Assembly: GCA_021904315.1 (NCBI GenBank)
Contig: CM038918.1
Coordinates: forward strand, 18,801,349 to 18,865,348
DNA: 64,000 nt
Reading direction: 5' to 3'
DNA from: Sphagnum magellanicum
Taxonomy: Eukaryota > Streptophyta > Sphagnopsida > Sphagnales > Sphagnaceae
Of the stretch, positions 1 to 13,080 are shown piece after piece. The notes under the pieces were generated by a model, which had not been told where the DNA came from, searched no databases, and worked only from the letters and a program-made list of their open reading frames with translations. How positions within the stretch are numbered: the first letter of the stretch is position 1; every line of letters starts with the position of its first letter. A program made the translations under genes and the position numbers.

Positions 1-352
1 GAAACCTGGATGCAATTCAAAGCCTCTTGAATCTTACCCAACCGAAGCCAGATAAAAGAAGGGGGTTTACTGCTCAGTGGCATTTCACCAACAAAACATT
101 TGGAAATGCAAAAGCAGAGAAAGTGAGAAAGAAATTGCACAATGATCCAAACAAAGCAGGTTCAAAGATCAGCAGGAATTGGGTACAGGTACCAAGGTAA
201 GTATGCCTCTCACGCTTGAAAAACTAACACACTGCAAGACCCTGACCATTTGCATTCCAACGCCATCTTTCTTCTCCAGGTTAAACCTTCAAACTTGTGA
301 CAAGCAGCTTCCACCTTCACATAATTCCAAAGTGGGTGAGGGGATTAGTTGA
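1..352 (+). CDS. 3' end of an unrecognised gene (two exons, partial)
   Basis: One frame is open from base 3 to 196. It ends at a strong donor (AG|GTAAGT at 197). A pyrimidine-rich acceptor ends at 279. Joining exon 3-196 to exon 280-352 keeps the frame and adds a short tail ending in TGA at 350-352, so the intron is 83 nt. The visible protein is about 88 residues, basic and polar (NKTFGNAKAEKVRKKLHND is typical), with no membrane segment or recognised domain. The 5' part lies outside the window. If the intron is not real, the frame stops at TAA two bases into it, so the coding end differs little. I do not recognise the family. Codon flow and splice sites support a real exon, but it could be a transposon remnant. 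Confidence 0.45.
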
Positions 353-2492
353 CATCTCAAATGTTAGTATGCAAGCTTTCCTAAATCTTCAATTACTTTT
401 CATCTAACCTTCCACTACAAGTCCTTTCCATAAAAGCTGGAACTTTGGAGTTGGGAAGAAAGCAAGCTCCATGCACCAATTAGCCTACAACATTTCAGAC
501 ATCATTAGTATATTTTCAAAATTGCAGAGAAATCTACAGGACAAAAGATTTGAAGGGTTTAGGGTTTAGGGGTTAATATGGTTGCTTTCATGCAATTGTG
601 TCAGTCCTTGAGCAATTCCCATCATGATTGTTTTGCCCAATCCAAAAAAGTTGAGGTTTGTCATTAAATAGTAAAAAGCTACTTGTCAAGAAATGAGTTT
701 GACACATATTCATATGCCGACATGTGTTTTGATGATCATTCAATATGCAATTTAGCCCCAAAGTTGAACCTAGTTGATATGTCAAAATGACCCCAAAGTG
801 CGCACTTCTTTTCCACCTTCATTACATCAGAGTCACACCATTTAAAAACATGGCAATGAGTTCAGTCATAACCTTATGAGAGTTGCTTGCAAAAATGTCA
901 AACCATCACCTTCAGCACGAAATAGCAGTGATGAGCTGCCATGACTACCTACTGACTTCAATCAGCTTATGATGGTGATGGGTGTAGATAAGTATACAAT
1001 AATCTACCCAAGATAATGAGTTTCTGTTGCATTTCAGGAAGCAATGAAAGTCATGATGTTGGTAGATATCTAGCTACTTACCAAAAAATGATGGAAGTGG
1101 TATCCTCTGCACCAAGGTTGTGAGGGTAAGCTTCCTTTCCTGTCAGTTTGTCCCTGTAAAAGCAAGCATCTTCAACTGAACCGCTTGAGAGGACTACATA
1201 TAGGCCAGTGGTGGGGACATCGTTAATGTACAAATGTGAAATTTAGAAGTGATGGCCTTGATGGAATGCCTGGACCCACACACTCCCAAAATGTTTCTAT
1301 CTCTGAAGGCAGGGTTGCTGCTGATGTTGAACTCCCAGATCTGAAAACAAAAGTGCTAGTCAAATAATAAACTATTGCCTCCATGCACATGGACGGAAGC
1401 CTGAGTTTGAAGAATGTTCATAAAGCTACACAGAAAGAGCTGCCACGATGAATATTACAAGAAACACCCTTTCACAACCTGTAACGTGTTCAACCTGCCC
1501 ACTTTGTAAGGTATGGCAAAAAACTACCTGTACAGGTATGTATAGAAACTGAGGTTGCTGTGAAACAAGGTCTCAATTTGGATCTTCAAGGCGCAAATTT
1601 GAGGGGGACATGGCTTCTTTATGCAGTCATGGAATCACATCAAACTTGATGTCAAAAAGATATGGGAGAGAACCTTCCACATGTGCAGTAAGAGAGCCAG
1701 AGTCAGAGCTCATTTCTCTCCAACAATGATTGGACTTGTCAAATATCAATGCACAAGCTCGTCTCAGTTGCCATCACTTTGAGCTTGCAAGCCCTGTCAT
1801 ATCATTCCAGACAATTGATTATTCCACACCCATCAAAATTTTCCAGACCCTATTGGCATATGATGAGTTCCAGAAAACACCTTAAACATCTTGCTTTCAA
1901 GACCTGAATTTCTGTTGCCAATTATAATACACGGCTGCAAATCTGTTCCTGCTCTACAAAGCTCCATTGAGTAGTCCACAATGAAAAGAAATTCTTGCTT
2001 TGGTTATGAATGTGACCGTGCTGCGCTTTCTATGGCCAGCCATCTACATCTTGGTCAATAAAGAACCTGGAAGTCAATGGACATGGGGGAAGCCACCAAC
2101 GGAAACTTGCAGTAGGATTGCACACAGCAAGAGATGCAAAGTCAATATACATACAGATGTGATACTACTAAATACACATCTGAATCAACGCTCTAGTTGC
2201 TGATAAAGGCTCAAGGGAGCTAGGTTAAACTCTTGCGAAATTTGCACCATTCTTTTTTTGAAGGATTGCAGGTGGAGAACTGTTGCAGCTTCTCTTGCCC
2301 GTGATCTAAAAACCACAGTACCCATGGGTAATCCAACCAAATGTTTCAAAGAAAATTTTGTGAATCTTTGCTGAAACCACTGAGAGCACTCGAGCTTGTG
2401 CATGCACTATGCTGATATTCAACGGCAGTTGAACAAACACAAGCTCCATTAATACCTAATCTAGCAGTTTGCTCCATACAACAGCACATTAC
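353..2492. other. no convincing gene; 3' flank with a telomere-like motif
   Basis: No coding frame with credible domains was found on either strand. Two perfect TTTAGGG units (plant telomere type) occur at 558-571. The stretch is less AT-rich than the region that follows and could hold the 3' UTR of the leftmost gene or a minus-strand gene's introns. Confidence 0.5.
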
Positions 2493-2705
2493 CTTCATAC
2501 AGTGTCTCTGGCACTTTGCGCTCACGGGTGCAGACTGCCTCTTTGGCTTGTGAAATGAGCTCATATATCGACTCCAGCTGCTGCTCTTGCAGGGATCAAC
2601 AGCTTGAGAAAGCATCTGCAAAAGACTCCCCCCTCGGTACGATGGCCTCTAACCAAACCCTTCCCTTTACAACTTCTCTTTCAAAAATTTCAATCCCATC
2701 TAGAT
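2493..2705 (-). other. possible degenerate exon, unrecognised
   Basis: Read on the minus strand from about 2705, one frame gives a plausible protein-like stretch (EIFEREVVKGRVWLEAIV, then an amphipathic helix-like EQQLESIYELISQAKEAV) ending at a donor-like AAG|GTAATG at 2492. One TGA interrupts it near 2596. The local GC is higher than in the flanks. I recognise no family. It could be a decayed exon or chance. Confidence 0.22.
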
Positions 2706-5700
2706 TATTTTCTTCTCACGAGATTCGCATGCCGCATCAAAACGTCTTAGTCACCGGGCACCTCGACCCCGGCTGGCACTGAGGCTACAATGCAAGAAGA
2801 AGCTACCCTTACCGACTTTAACCCTGCTTCCCTCCTTCTCCATTTCCTCCAGACAAAAAAAATTCCTTCTACAGGTAATTGATCCTTCTACAGCTGGTGA
2901 GAACAACAACAACAAACATTCAGATGGTAGAGACTAGAAACGTGCTGCTGGTCGTCGTGGATCCTTCGCTTTGCACAAAGCAAAGGGAAGCGCAGCGCGT
3001 GAGGCAAAACTGTCGGTAAGGTAGTGAAGGCACGAATCCCACGGGCACGATGGATGGATGGATGGTATATATGTGGACAGAAAACAACTCCTCATTGGTA
3101 TTCCTGTTCCATAACTCTAACCAGGGTGGTGTGGTGGTTCGATAGCCATCCACACTGACGTGGGTCAGGGTGAACCAGCGCCCACACTATTACCTTAACC
3201 TTTTTGACTGAGGCCTCTTTAAGTGGCCATATTAAGCCAAAAAAAGTTAGAATTTGGACTCAGAGACCCTGATTTAGCCCAAATCTCATGGGATATTTGT
3301 AATATTTAGAAAGCAATTTACATGTATTTTGGGGTTTTCAGTTTTACTATGGTACCAGTGTGGGTGCGCTGGTTCACCTAAGGCCACTGATGGTATACCT
3401 ACTAAAGGAGTGGGGCGGTTATTAGATATATGGCACCAGATACCTGAAGGTTCTTGAGTCAGTTCTTACATGTTGTATAACCTTGGTTCTCTCGAAAAAT
3501 TCCTGAAAAAAAGTGGTTCCAATTTTTTGATATCAGAAATTTGGAGTATTTTCCCAAAACATTAGCAAAATTAGTGGAATTCACTTAGGAAAAATAAAAT
3601 TTTCAAAACTTTCCCAATTCTTTGGTTGAAAAACCACAACAATCGTAGGAGAAAAAAACACAAAACAACAAGCTCACAAAGTTTGATGGGGGAGTATAAC
3701 ATCCTGCCTCACCCAAGGTGAAGCCAAATGGTGCTTATTTTGGGAATGCCATTCTCCCAGGGCATTAAAGCACTGGCATAATTTCATTTTTAGTTTTTCC
3801 TGTGATACCTTTGGGTATTTTCTACGTGAAATGGGAAAAGATATGCAATGCAAAATGCTTACTGGCCTGGCAGAGTGTTGATTTTCAAAATGCCATTTGC
3901 CAAGGAAAAATTCCACTAGATAAGGTGCCCTCCAAATAGACTAGATACTGTTTGCCCGTGCTTTCCTAAGAATTGAAGTTCTTTCTTTCTCTATTTTCAC
4001 TTCTTTCTTGTTGTAGTATTGTAATAAAGTTTGGAAGGTTTACAGTGCAGAAAATTGCATCCTATGGCTATGACTCTATGAAAGTCCTTTCAAGCTATAT
4101 AACACCTTTATTCATTTGGTACCAACCAATGTTTGTAGGTTCTTGGTTTTTAGAAGGACCATTGGGTCTAGGTTTAGAATTTTATTTTTTTTGTAAAATG
4201 AAAGATTTTTTACCTTTGGGTCTAGGGACTATTTTCAAAAATTAAAACCCATCGATTTTTGGGGTCATGTTCAATTTTCAGAATGGTTATTTTGAAATTG
4301 ATGATTCTGAACCTTATGAGACTCAACATTTCAGGTTCAAGTCTGGTTTCAAGTTTTTTATTTTATTTTAAAATCATTGAAACTGCATTTAACGCTTCCT
4401 TCAGAGTGAGAATGATGACCATATCAAGAATGGGTGTCGTGGGTCCTTGTTTTCTCTTAAGGTCCAAGTCAAGCATGATCTTGACCCTGATACACGACTT
4501 AATATTCTCATTTGTTGTTGTTCTCAATTATTGACTGTGTCTCAAATTTGGGATAGTACCATTGTGAGAAACCCTTTTAAGCAGTCTTTTTTTTTCATTT
4601 TTTAAGTGTCACAGTACTGATGAGTATCCCCACACAAATTCAGTCCTAATTCGTCTAACTGATGATACTTTTTTCCAGGAGCATTAAAAGTGTAACCAGT
4701 AAGCATACATGAGGCGACTCCCTCCTTAAAACAGGGCGCAGTCTGGCAAATTGATTTTAAGAAAAAAGGGAATTTTTGCCGGAAAATTTGGGCAGTGTCG
4801 GCTTTTGGTGATTTTTTGCCAAAAAAAAAACACTGGTCATAAGGTGCAGGTAATGACAGCAGGTGTATGCTTTATTTAATTTCTTGAAATTTAGAACACA
4901 AATTGAAACGTATAATTTCATGGACATTTCTTTCACTTTCAAGGAAAGCGCATGTGGTCCATATGTAAGATTCTATCCATGTTCAAGTAAGAACCATAAG
5001 TTAGATTTGTTCTAATGCTAACTTGGATGTCTTTAAAACATGTTGTTGTGGTGATACCACAATTTATTATCATGGTGTTTTGCACATTTTCAAATCATAG
5101 ACTAAAATGGTGTCCTAATGTTTTTGAGGCCACTAGGGGGGGTTGTAACCTAAAAACAATGTCACATGTTTTTTGTGGATGAAGGCTGCAAACCCTAATT
5201 GAACTCAGTGGCTAAACTATTGGCAAAGCGGTGATTCAAGGGCATTGAAGAATTTGTTTTATGATTTGTTTATGTTTTTGGTTTGTTTTATTGCTTTGCA
5301 AGTTATTGGGAAAGGATCTTGGTGAGTTGTTTTCAGTGATGGAGCGCAATCCCAACTGCTCAATGAAGACTCTTCATGAGCTATGTGAATCACGGTTCTA
5401 TGAGGGGATTGGCAGGAAGATTTATGGAGAGCGAAGGGATGAAGATTAGAAGAGTATATATGATGTTGACTGAAGAAAACAAGGGGGTGAATTTTGGTGA
5501 AGAAAGGAAGTTAAGTTCCTAGACTTTCAAAATGACCAGCAAGTGTGTAGTCAATTTGGATTTTGGTGATGGTAATTAGCTAAGGATAGAACTTGATTAA
5601 GACTATTGACTCACAAGAACCTTAACGCTTGAACTTTCGCTATGCCAAGGGAGTCAATAAGAGGTCTAGAAATCTTGCATGTTTTCAGGGATCAACACAA

Positions 5701-8159
5701 GGGAGATGATGAAAGTGTCAAAGATTTCTGGAGTGGTTGTTGTGGCAGTTCATGTTTGATGACTTTGGGGATTTTGAATTGAATGTACAATGTGTTTCAT
5801 CCTGAGAAGAGTACCTGCTGCATTGTGGGAACTTCGGGGGTTTTGGGAACGAAGGGATACTAGAGAGTAAAATTGATTACACTCACTAATCCTTCCATGA
5901 ATCTTTGTCCAATCTCTAAGAGGAACCATGTGAAATAATCAAGTTTGTATCTGTGGGATTCTTGATGTTTGGGGTATGAATTTTCATTCTCATGAAGTAA
6001 CTTGTTGACTCTTAAAAAGGAAATCGAAATAGAAATTGATCCATTGTAGTCCATAGAAATAAGACAACATTTAAGTGTCTGTAAGGATCTTGCTGAAGGA
6101 ATAATACTTGAAGTAACTCTTTTAGTCTTAGTAAAACCTCAGTAATATACATTAAGTCTATTCCACTAGTATTGAGGGTTCACACACGAGGAAAATATCC
6201 CCCCTTTCTTTTTGGTATTAAATTAGGTTGATCCTAAAAGGCTAGTATATGTGAAATTATTAAGGTACTTGGAAGATGAGATGTTTCGGATGATAGGATG
6301 TCTAATTCCAATGAAGAGCAATTTGTTACAAAGATTTAAGAAATTCAGGAAGAACATATTATTGTTATTTTTGATTTTCCCAAAACTCAAAGAGCACCAC
6401 GAACAGGAGCATTAATTTTGCATCAGTTGGGATTTGGTGCAATTGCCATTATAGGAATAAATCTTGACGAAGCATAAGCTGGAGACATTGTTGTGGAACT
6501 AATGCACAACGGATTTTGTATGAAGGCACAAGTCTAGGTGAAAATGTAAAATGGAATAGGAAGATGGGTTTCAGTGTAAGATTCTAGAAACAATATCATT
6601 TTACCTCCTACCTTATGTAAGGTATCAACAAACAACTCGGAAAGGCAGAAACAAGTGCCACGATTAAATGATGTTTGGATTCCTTTCTCTCTTATTTCTC
6701 CAAATCATTTCATTAGATTTTTCATTCTGGGAATGGAGGATTTATTTCTGGCTGGAAACCGGATACTTAGGGTGGAGAACTTAGGAATGACGTCCCAATT
6801 GATAAGTTGGAGAGCATTTGATGACGAGAATTTTGGGATACAATGGCAATGGACTTTGCAGATGAGCAAATTTTCACTTTTTTACCGTCTGATGCTATGA
6901 TTTTAGACCTAGTAGTAGAAGGAAGACAGTAATTTGGAAGTCATTTTATTTTTAGGTTTTTATATCACAATTAATTGATTAAATATGATTTAATTATGAA
7001 TTTTCAAAGTTGTAGCTATCGATTTTTTAAGGGGCCATTTTAATTAAGAATATAATTTTTCTTAATTTCAATTTTTTAATTTCCCAAATAAACTTCAAGC
7101 CATCTATTATAACATGTAATTAATAAACATGAAAATTAATAATTTATAATTGTGAAAACATTTAACAAAAATGGCCTAAAAATTTTATTTGATTATTTTT
7201 GGTTCTTTAACCATTCCTTGAGGTGGTTCCTAATGGTACCACCCAAGGATGGGTTTGCCCACTAAAGTCCAAATACAATTACATGACTAAATCTGATCAT
7301 TAGTCATAAAATGACATAATCATAAAAAGTATATTTTAGTGTGATGCTATCAAATACACATCACAAATGTGAAAAAAAATGGCCATAAGGATTAAGTATA
7401 ATTCATATGGACCATGTGGTCACAATCCAATGAATTTAAAAAGGGATTACAAACAAAACCAAACAAAATTAGAAAAATATTTATGTTTTGCAATTTAAAA
7501 CCATGGTTATCATGGGAAATTATTGTTTGTTCATTCATATGAATGTCAAGAAATTCAAACCAAAAATCCATTTGATTAAATTTTTTATTTAGGTTTTGAT
7601 TTATGACATTTGAAAATGAAAACTTATTGCATTAAGGGTCAGTTTTGCAAAGGACCATCAAAAGCACTCATATAATAAAAACATTTTTATGGGAAAAAAA
7701 TTATAAGGATAAAAACCTATTAGCTACATTCAAAAAACATTCATGCCTTCAAAATTTTGGAATTTATAACTTTAAAAATTCAAAAAACTTTTTAAATTTG
7801 ATTTAATATTTTAAATTTCAAAAGTCATTTACCACATATAAATGGGGTATATTTTACTTTTTAAGTTGTAACTTATTATACAAGAATAAAAAATATTTAA
7901 AATGAATTTTTTGCTATGATTTGAAATTGTTATCATTTTTAAAAATGAAATGTAGAATTTACAAGGCATTTACACACTTTCAAAAATTCATATTTATCCA
8001 AAAATGATTTTTTTTTAAAAACATGTCATCATGTTTGGGACAACTATAAACATTTTTTATAAAAATTTGAAAAATAATTTGCTCAAAAATTCATTTGTAT
8101 GAAAAAGTTATTTTTGGGCAAAAAGACATGTAGTCCTTGTCTAAAGTAACACCATTGGT
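2706..8159. other. AT-rich intergenic DNA, no intact gene
   Basis: Only short frames are present, none with a recognised domain. There is a short (GATG)n tract around 3050-3065 and one member of a dispersed repeat (listed separately at 4585-4820). From about 6900 the sequence becomes extremely AT-rich with long A and T runs. The stretch 5260-6650 may contain a very decayed retroelement, but no motif secures this. Confidence 0.5.
4585..4820 (+). repeat. dispersed repeat R1, copy 1 (second copy at 57,775)
   Basis: This block aligns in direct orientation with 57775-58003. Both run through CATTTTTTAAGT, GAGTATCCC, CCAGGA(G/A)CATTAAAAG, AGGCATACATG-type and GGCGACTC segments, then AATTTGGGCA. Similarity is high but broken by many substitutions. 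No open reading frame or terminal repeat is evident. It is probably an old non-autonomous element. Confidence 0.65.
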
Positions 8160-8545
8160 TCATTGTATCTTGTTTGCACCCATATGGGTTCCTAGTCATG
8201 TTGTTTGGGTCATGCAATGCATTATCAATTTTCACCATTCTTATGAACTTGGTCTTCCATGACAACTTGGATGAATTTGTGATCATTCAAATTAATGACG
8301 TTTCAATTTACTTTAAATCGATAATAGAACATGCTCAACACTTGGAGTACTATGTTTTACAAAAACTTAAAGATAACAAGTTTTATGTTTGCCATGCAAA
8401 AAATGAATTTACAAAGTAAATGGACCTTCTAGGATATGTCACGTTGTTTTAAGACGGTGTGAGGCTTGATCTAAATAAAGTTCAAGTCATCAAAAAGTGG
8501 CAAATCACCAAGGGGGTGAAATCCTTCCTTGGGTTGCAAGAATGT
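8160..8545 (+). pseudogene. Ty3/gypsy reverse-transcriptase fragment
   Basis: The frame beginning near 8168 reads as the RT palm of a Ty3/gypsy polyprotein. It contains HPYGFLVMLFGSCNA (family: F-x-VMPFGLxNA), then a leucine/phenylalanine-rich helix, then VIIQINDVSIY where functional enzymes have V-x-YLDDIL-x-F. A later HAQHLEYYVLQKL matches the HxxHL segment after the active site. After two stops the same frame continues with DGVRLDLNKVQVI and VKSFLGL, the RT/RNase H junction of the family. The catalytic YLDD is replaced by QIND, so the enzyme is dead. Gag, protease and integrase are absent here, so this is an isolated relic. Confidence 0.82.
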
Positions 8546-9799
8546 TATTCCGTGAGCATGTGAGCATGAACATGAGCTTGGAAGAATATTTCAAAATATA
8601 TTCCATTCATGAAATAAGAATATTTTTGAATAGATCCTTCCAATGTAGCATAATAATCCCTACCATATTAAAATATTCTACCACATGTCAATATTTTCAA
8701 ACATAATATTTGAATATTTTCCATGTCATACCCTTTGTTTGAACTCTGAATTTATATGAAAAAACTCACATGTATGTTTTGTTCATGTAATTGGAAACTC
8801 AAACTTGATCCATCATTCATCGAATTGGAATTACAAGAAACATCAATGGCAAATGTCTATTACAACAAAGAATGTGGAAACAATAAAAGTCTCATATTGA
8901 TGTATTGACAACAAGGTTGAATTTTCTAAAACATGTTGACTTTAAAAATCCTATGTGATTATCAAAATATATTATGGTTGTTTTAACATATTTAATGTGA
9001 ATTTTGATTCTTTTTTTAAAAAAGGTAATATTTCAATGATAAATTATAATATGGATTATCATAGGAGTACTTCCTTAAACCATTAGAAATAATTGTAAGT
9101 TTGAATACCACTATCAAATCCATTTGGGAGCGAAATGTAATTTAAAAAATCATGTTGTTTTAGTTTGATTTATCTTACATATTGCAAAGGAAAAAATGGT
9201 CACAAAACTTGTTGAATCTATTAAAACACACCTTAAGAATGAAATCTCACAATAGTAAAGAACATGTTACAATGTTACCACCTACATAAAAACTGCAAAA
9301 GAAAAGTAAAACACTAAAATACCAATGGAACCAAAATTGAAAAGGCATTCAAGGTTTTGGGCTTCCTTGAATGCCAAAAGTTGACGACACTTGAATGACG
9401 ATGTTGAAGTCGCACCATTTTTCTACTTTGAAAATGTTGCCACAATACCAAAGGGTCAATGAGCTAAAATTCAACATCATCTATATGACATTGAACCAAA
9501 GTTTTATGATTTTTTACATTTTTCAACATGCCAACAATCCCAAGGGTATATCCACAACCGATCAATGGAAGGAAGAATGAAAATTTTGTTGGATCCACCA
9601 ATGACAAATAAGAAGTTGATGCTTAAAACTCAAGTGTTTTAATTTAATTGGGACCCTTGCACCAAATTCAATTACATCAATATTGTGAAGGCCTCACAAT
9701 TAATATGTAGGAAGATTCAAATAAACATAGAAGTTCAAGAACCCCCTCCAGATCTTAATGTATGATATTAAAATGGTGTAAAACATCATTATTGCAAAA
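8546..9799. other. AT-rich intergenic DNA
   Basis: I see no gene, RNA or structured repeat here. It is probably decayed flank of the retroelement fragment just upstream. Confidence 0.5.
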
Positions 9800-9804
9800 G
9801 TGGG

Positions 9805-10015
9805 GTGCAATTCATTGGCCTAAATCACTATGGGACTTTTAAAATGAAATAGGTTCACTACATCTTAATGATTTCACTTAGGTTAAAGTTATTTCATTAT
9901 GGGGTCACTATGTAAACATCATGTTTCACTACTAATGAACATAATTCATCATTATAATTTACTATGGCATATAGGTTTATTTTTGTTGTTTTAAATACTT
10001 TAAACTACTTTAAGC
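9805..10015 (+). repeat. repeat block A, copy 1
   Basis: This roughly 205 bp block recurs in direct orientation at 11862-12065. Shared landmarks are GCCTAAATCACTATGGG, TTTCACTACTAATG/TTGACATAATTCAT and ATAGGTTT. The two copies have diverged by scattered substitutions. Confidence 0.75.
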
Positions 10016-10640
10016 TATACCCTATATTATTTTAGGCTACCTTAGGTTATTCTAAATTATACCCTAAATTATTATAGGCTACTATATGCCATTATAAATT
10101 ATCATACCTTAAATTATACCCTAAACTACTATAAGTTATTATATTTTTAAATATCATAGGTTATATCCTACCTTATTATAAAATTTCTACTTTATGTTAT
10201 TTTAAGCTAAAACATCTAATTAGCCTTAGGCTAGACCTTAAGTTTTTTTTTTAAAAATTATTGTATGTTATTCCAAGTTATACTCTCAACTATTCAACAT
10301 CATTCTACTTTATGTTATTATAAGTTATTTAATCCTAAAGTATAATAACTTAAAATAACATGAAATAGAATATATATATTGCATATAATAACTTAGGGTG
10401 GAATAATATAAAATAACCTAAAATAGTCAGTAATAATATATAATAAAATAACCAATAATAATCTATGGTAAAATAGACTAAAATAGCCAAAAATAGCCAA
10501 CAATGGCCTATGATAGAATAACCAAACATAATTTATTGTAAATTAATGTACAATAACGAATAATAATTTACAATATAATAACCTATAATATCCTATGGTA
10601 GAATTGCCAATAATTGCTTAGGGTTAAAAAAAATGTGCAT
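10016..10640. repeat. degenerate AT-rich tandem array
   Basis: This is an array of irregular 10-16 bp units built on TTA(T)TxTAGGTTA in the first half. It switches to the complementary style AATAACC(T)AAAATA in the second half. The strand switch near 10,330 makes the array a loose inverted repeat. Confidence 0.7.
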
Positions 10641-10649
10641 AATAATATG

Positions 10650-11060
10650 TGATGACAAAAAAATATGTTCATCTAAATAGTGATTTAGTGATTAAAGGAT
10701 TTGTTTTTTAAACATGGAGGTGAAAGAAGGTGAATGGTTCAAACCTTCACATTTACAGTTTAGGTTGATGGGCTACGTGACTAAGTGGGTTAAGTTTTTA
10801 GCTTAGTCAGATGGTTTAATGAAAGTTCTTAGGTGCTTAAATTAGGTTCAAAATTAATTATTAATGACTTTATTATTGATGATTTAATTATTAATGACTT
10901 TCTTATTAATGGTTTAACTATTAATGAATTTTATTAATTATTGGTGAATTCAATTAATTATGAATGAATTCACTTGCTTGTTTTTTAAAGAGTTGACCAT
11001 TTTCACCATGGTAAATTTGTTCAATTTCATTCAAAATCTAATGAAACACATGATGAACTT
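10650..11060 (+). repeat. repeat block B, copy 1 (inverted-repeat arm)
   Basis: Contains TTCATCTAAATAGTGATTTAG, a GGAGGTGAA segment, AGGTTGATGGGC, and alternating TTATTAATGA units. It then runs through ACCATTTTCACCATGGTAAATTTG. The same order appears reversed and complemented at 11460-11855 and direct at 13560-13935, so arms 1 and 2 form a long imperfect palindrome with a ~400 bp centre. Confidence 0.72.
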
Positions 11061-11459
11061 GAACACATATTGGTGTAGTGCATGGAATTTGGTTTGGATT
11101 GCCCCAAAGTTCTTCAACCCAATCTTAAATAATGAAATAAAGGTATTTTTCTTGAAATTAAACCAATGGACACAAACAAATGTGTGGAATTTGTGATCTT
11201 ACATGAAATTTTTTTTATAAATTTCCACATGTGGATTGAAGTAATGTCAACAATTATTATTATGATTAAGAATGAGTAGGATTTGATAGGGACCATATGC
11301 ATGGCAACTTTGACACAACTAGACAACTTATAACATTAAGCAATAACTTTCTTTTTATATCATCATTTATCACTTTTCAAATCATTGTTCCCAAATAGTA
11401 TCAAGGTATTGTCATTGCATAATAACAATATGCATCCAAATTCATTGTGTTTCATTATA

Positions 11460-11855
11460 TTTTGAGTGTAATTAGATGAATTTACCATGATGAAAATGGC
11501 CAACCTTTTTGTAAACAAATCAATTACTATGAACAAGTGAATTCACTAATATAATTAATTGAATTCACCAACAATTAATCAAATTCACTAATAATTAAAT
11601 CATTAATAATAAATTCATTAATAGTTAAATCATCATTATTAAAATCATTAATAGTTAATTACAAACCTAAGTTAAGCATTTACGAACCTTCACTAGGCTA
11701 CCTAGTTTAAGTTAAAAACCTAGCCCACCTAAACACATTGCCCACCAACTTACAATGCAAGTGTGAAGATTTGAACCCTTTAGGTTTCCTTTCACCTCCA
11801 TGTTAAAAAAACAAATCCTTAACCATTGAACTAGTATTTAAATGAATGCACTTGT
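11460..11855 (-). repeat. repeat block B, copy 2 (inverted)
   Basis: This is the reverse complement of block B. GTGAATTCACTAAT, repeated ATTCATTAATAGTTAAATCAT, CCTAGTTTAAGTTAAAAACC and CCTTTCACCTCCATGTTAAAAAAAC match copy 1 read backwards. It abuts block A copy 2. Confidence 0.7.
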
Positions 11856-11861
11856 ACAAAA

Positions 11862-12065
11862 ATGGAGTGCAGTTCATTTGCCTAAATCACTATGGGCGCT
11901 TAAAAATGAACTAAGTTCATTACATTTCAATGATTTCACCTTGATTAAATTCATTTCACTATAAGGTCACTATATAAATATTATGTTTCACTACTAATTG
12001 ACATAATTCATTATTATAATTTATTATCGTGAATAGGTTTTTTATGTTATTATTTTAAATACCCT
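11862..12065 (+). repeat. repeat block A, copy 2
   Basis: Direct repeat of 9805-10015, placed immediately next to the inverted block B. It is followed, as in copy 1, by the AT-rich array. Confidence 0.72.
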
Positions 12066-12760
12066 AAGTTATTATAAATTATTGTATCTTAAGGTATAAT
12101 AATTTAATATAATTTAAAATTAAATAAAATGACCTTAAGTAAAATAATATATAATAAAATTACATATAATAATTTAAGGTAGAATAACCTAAGGTAGATT
12201 ATTCTAAAATAACCAATAATACCTTAAAATAACTAAAAATGGCATATGGTAAAATAACCAATAATAATTAAAATAATTTGTAATAAAATAATTTAAAATA
12301 ACAAAAAAAAATCAACAAAATAGTCTAAAATAGTAAAAAAATAACATAGAATAATCAAGAGTAACTTATAATAAAATAGTCAATAATAGCCAACAATAGA
12401 ATAATTAACAATAACTAAAATTAACCTATAAATAAAACCTAAAATAACCAATAATAACATATGGTAAATAATATTGAATAACCAACAATAAAATAACTAA
12501 TAATAGCTTACGATAAAATAACGAAAAATAGCCTATGGTAAAATAACCTAAAATAACAAACAATAACCTATGGTAAAATATTTAACATATTGAAAAATAA
12601 CCTACCATACAATAACCACTAATAGGATAACCACCAATAGCCAACAATAAGATAAGCACTAATAACCACCAATAGGATAACCACCGATAGCCATAATTTA
12701 ATAACCACCAATAACCTACAATAAAATAGCCAACAATAGTTTTTCACGGATGCCAATGCT
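12066..12760. repeat. degenerate AATAACC-type tandem array
   Basis: Dozens of irregular units such as AAAATAACCAATAATAACC and CTATGGTAAAATAACC follow one another. The strand is nearly free of G outside ATGG/ATAG motifs. It has satellite or minisatellite character, with no coding potential. Confidence 0.8.
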
Positions 12761-12799
12761 ATAGAGTTCATTCACTTGAATGTTCATCCATGATTTGTA

Positions 12800-13080
12800 A
12801 TAATCTTATACCTAACTTTTAGTTTAATTTCAGTTCATTCTTAGTTAATTTCTAATTAAATTTTAGTTGACTTAGAAAATTAAATTTTAATTCATTCTTA
12901 GTTAACTTTTAGTTAAGTCCAAATTCACTCCCAATTAATTCTTGGTTAATCCCAAGTTAAGTCGTAGTTAACTTTTAATTAAATTTAGTTAACTCCCAAT
13001 TGACTCCTAATTAAGTCAAAATTAATTTTTAGTTATGTTTTAGTTAACTCATAATTGACTCTCAATTAGGAAGGTTCTCA
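12800..13080. repeat. second short-unit tandem array (TTAGTTAA type)
   Basis: Units of about 12-14 bp built on (T)TAGTTAAxTTx or TAATTAAxTC follow one another with substitutions and indels. The unit is distinct from the AATAACC array just upstream. Confidence 0.65.

Noticed and set aside
558-571. Telomere or chromosome end
   Set aside because: Only two TTTAGGG units here and two at 39.8 kb. These are ordinary interstitial or telo-box motifs.
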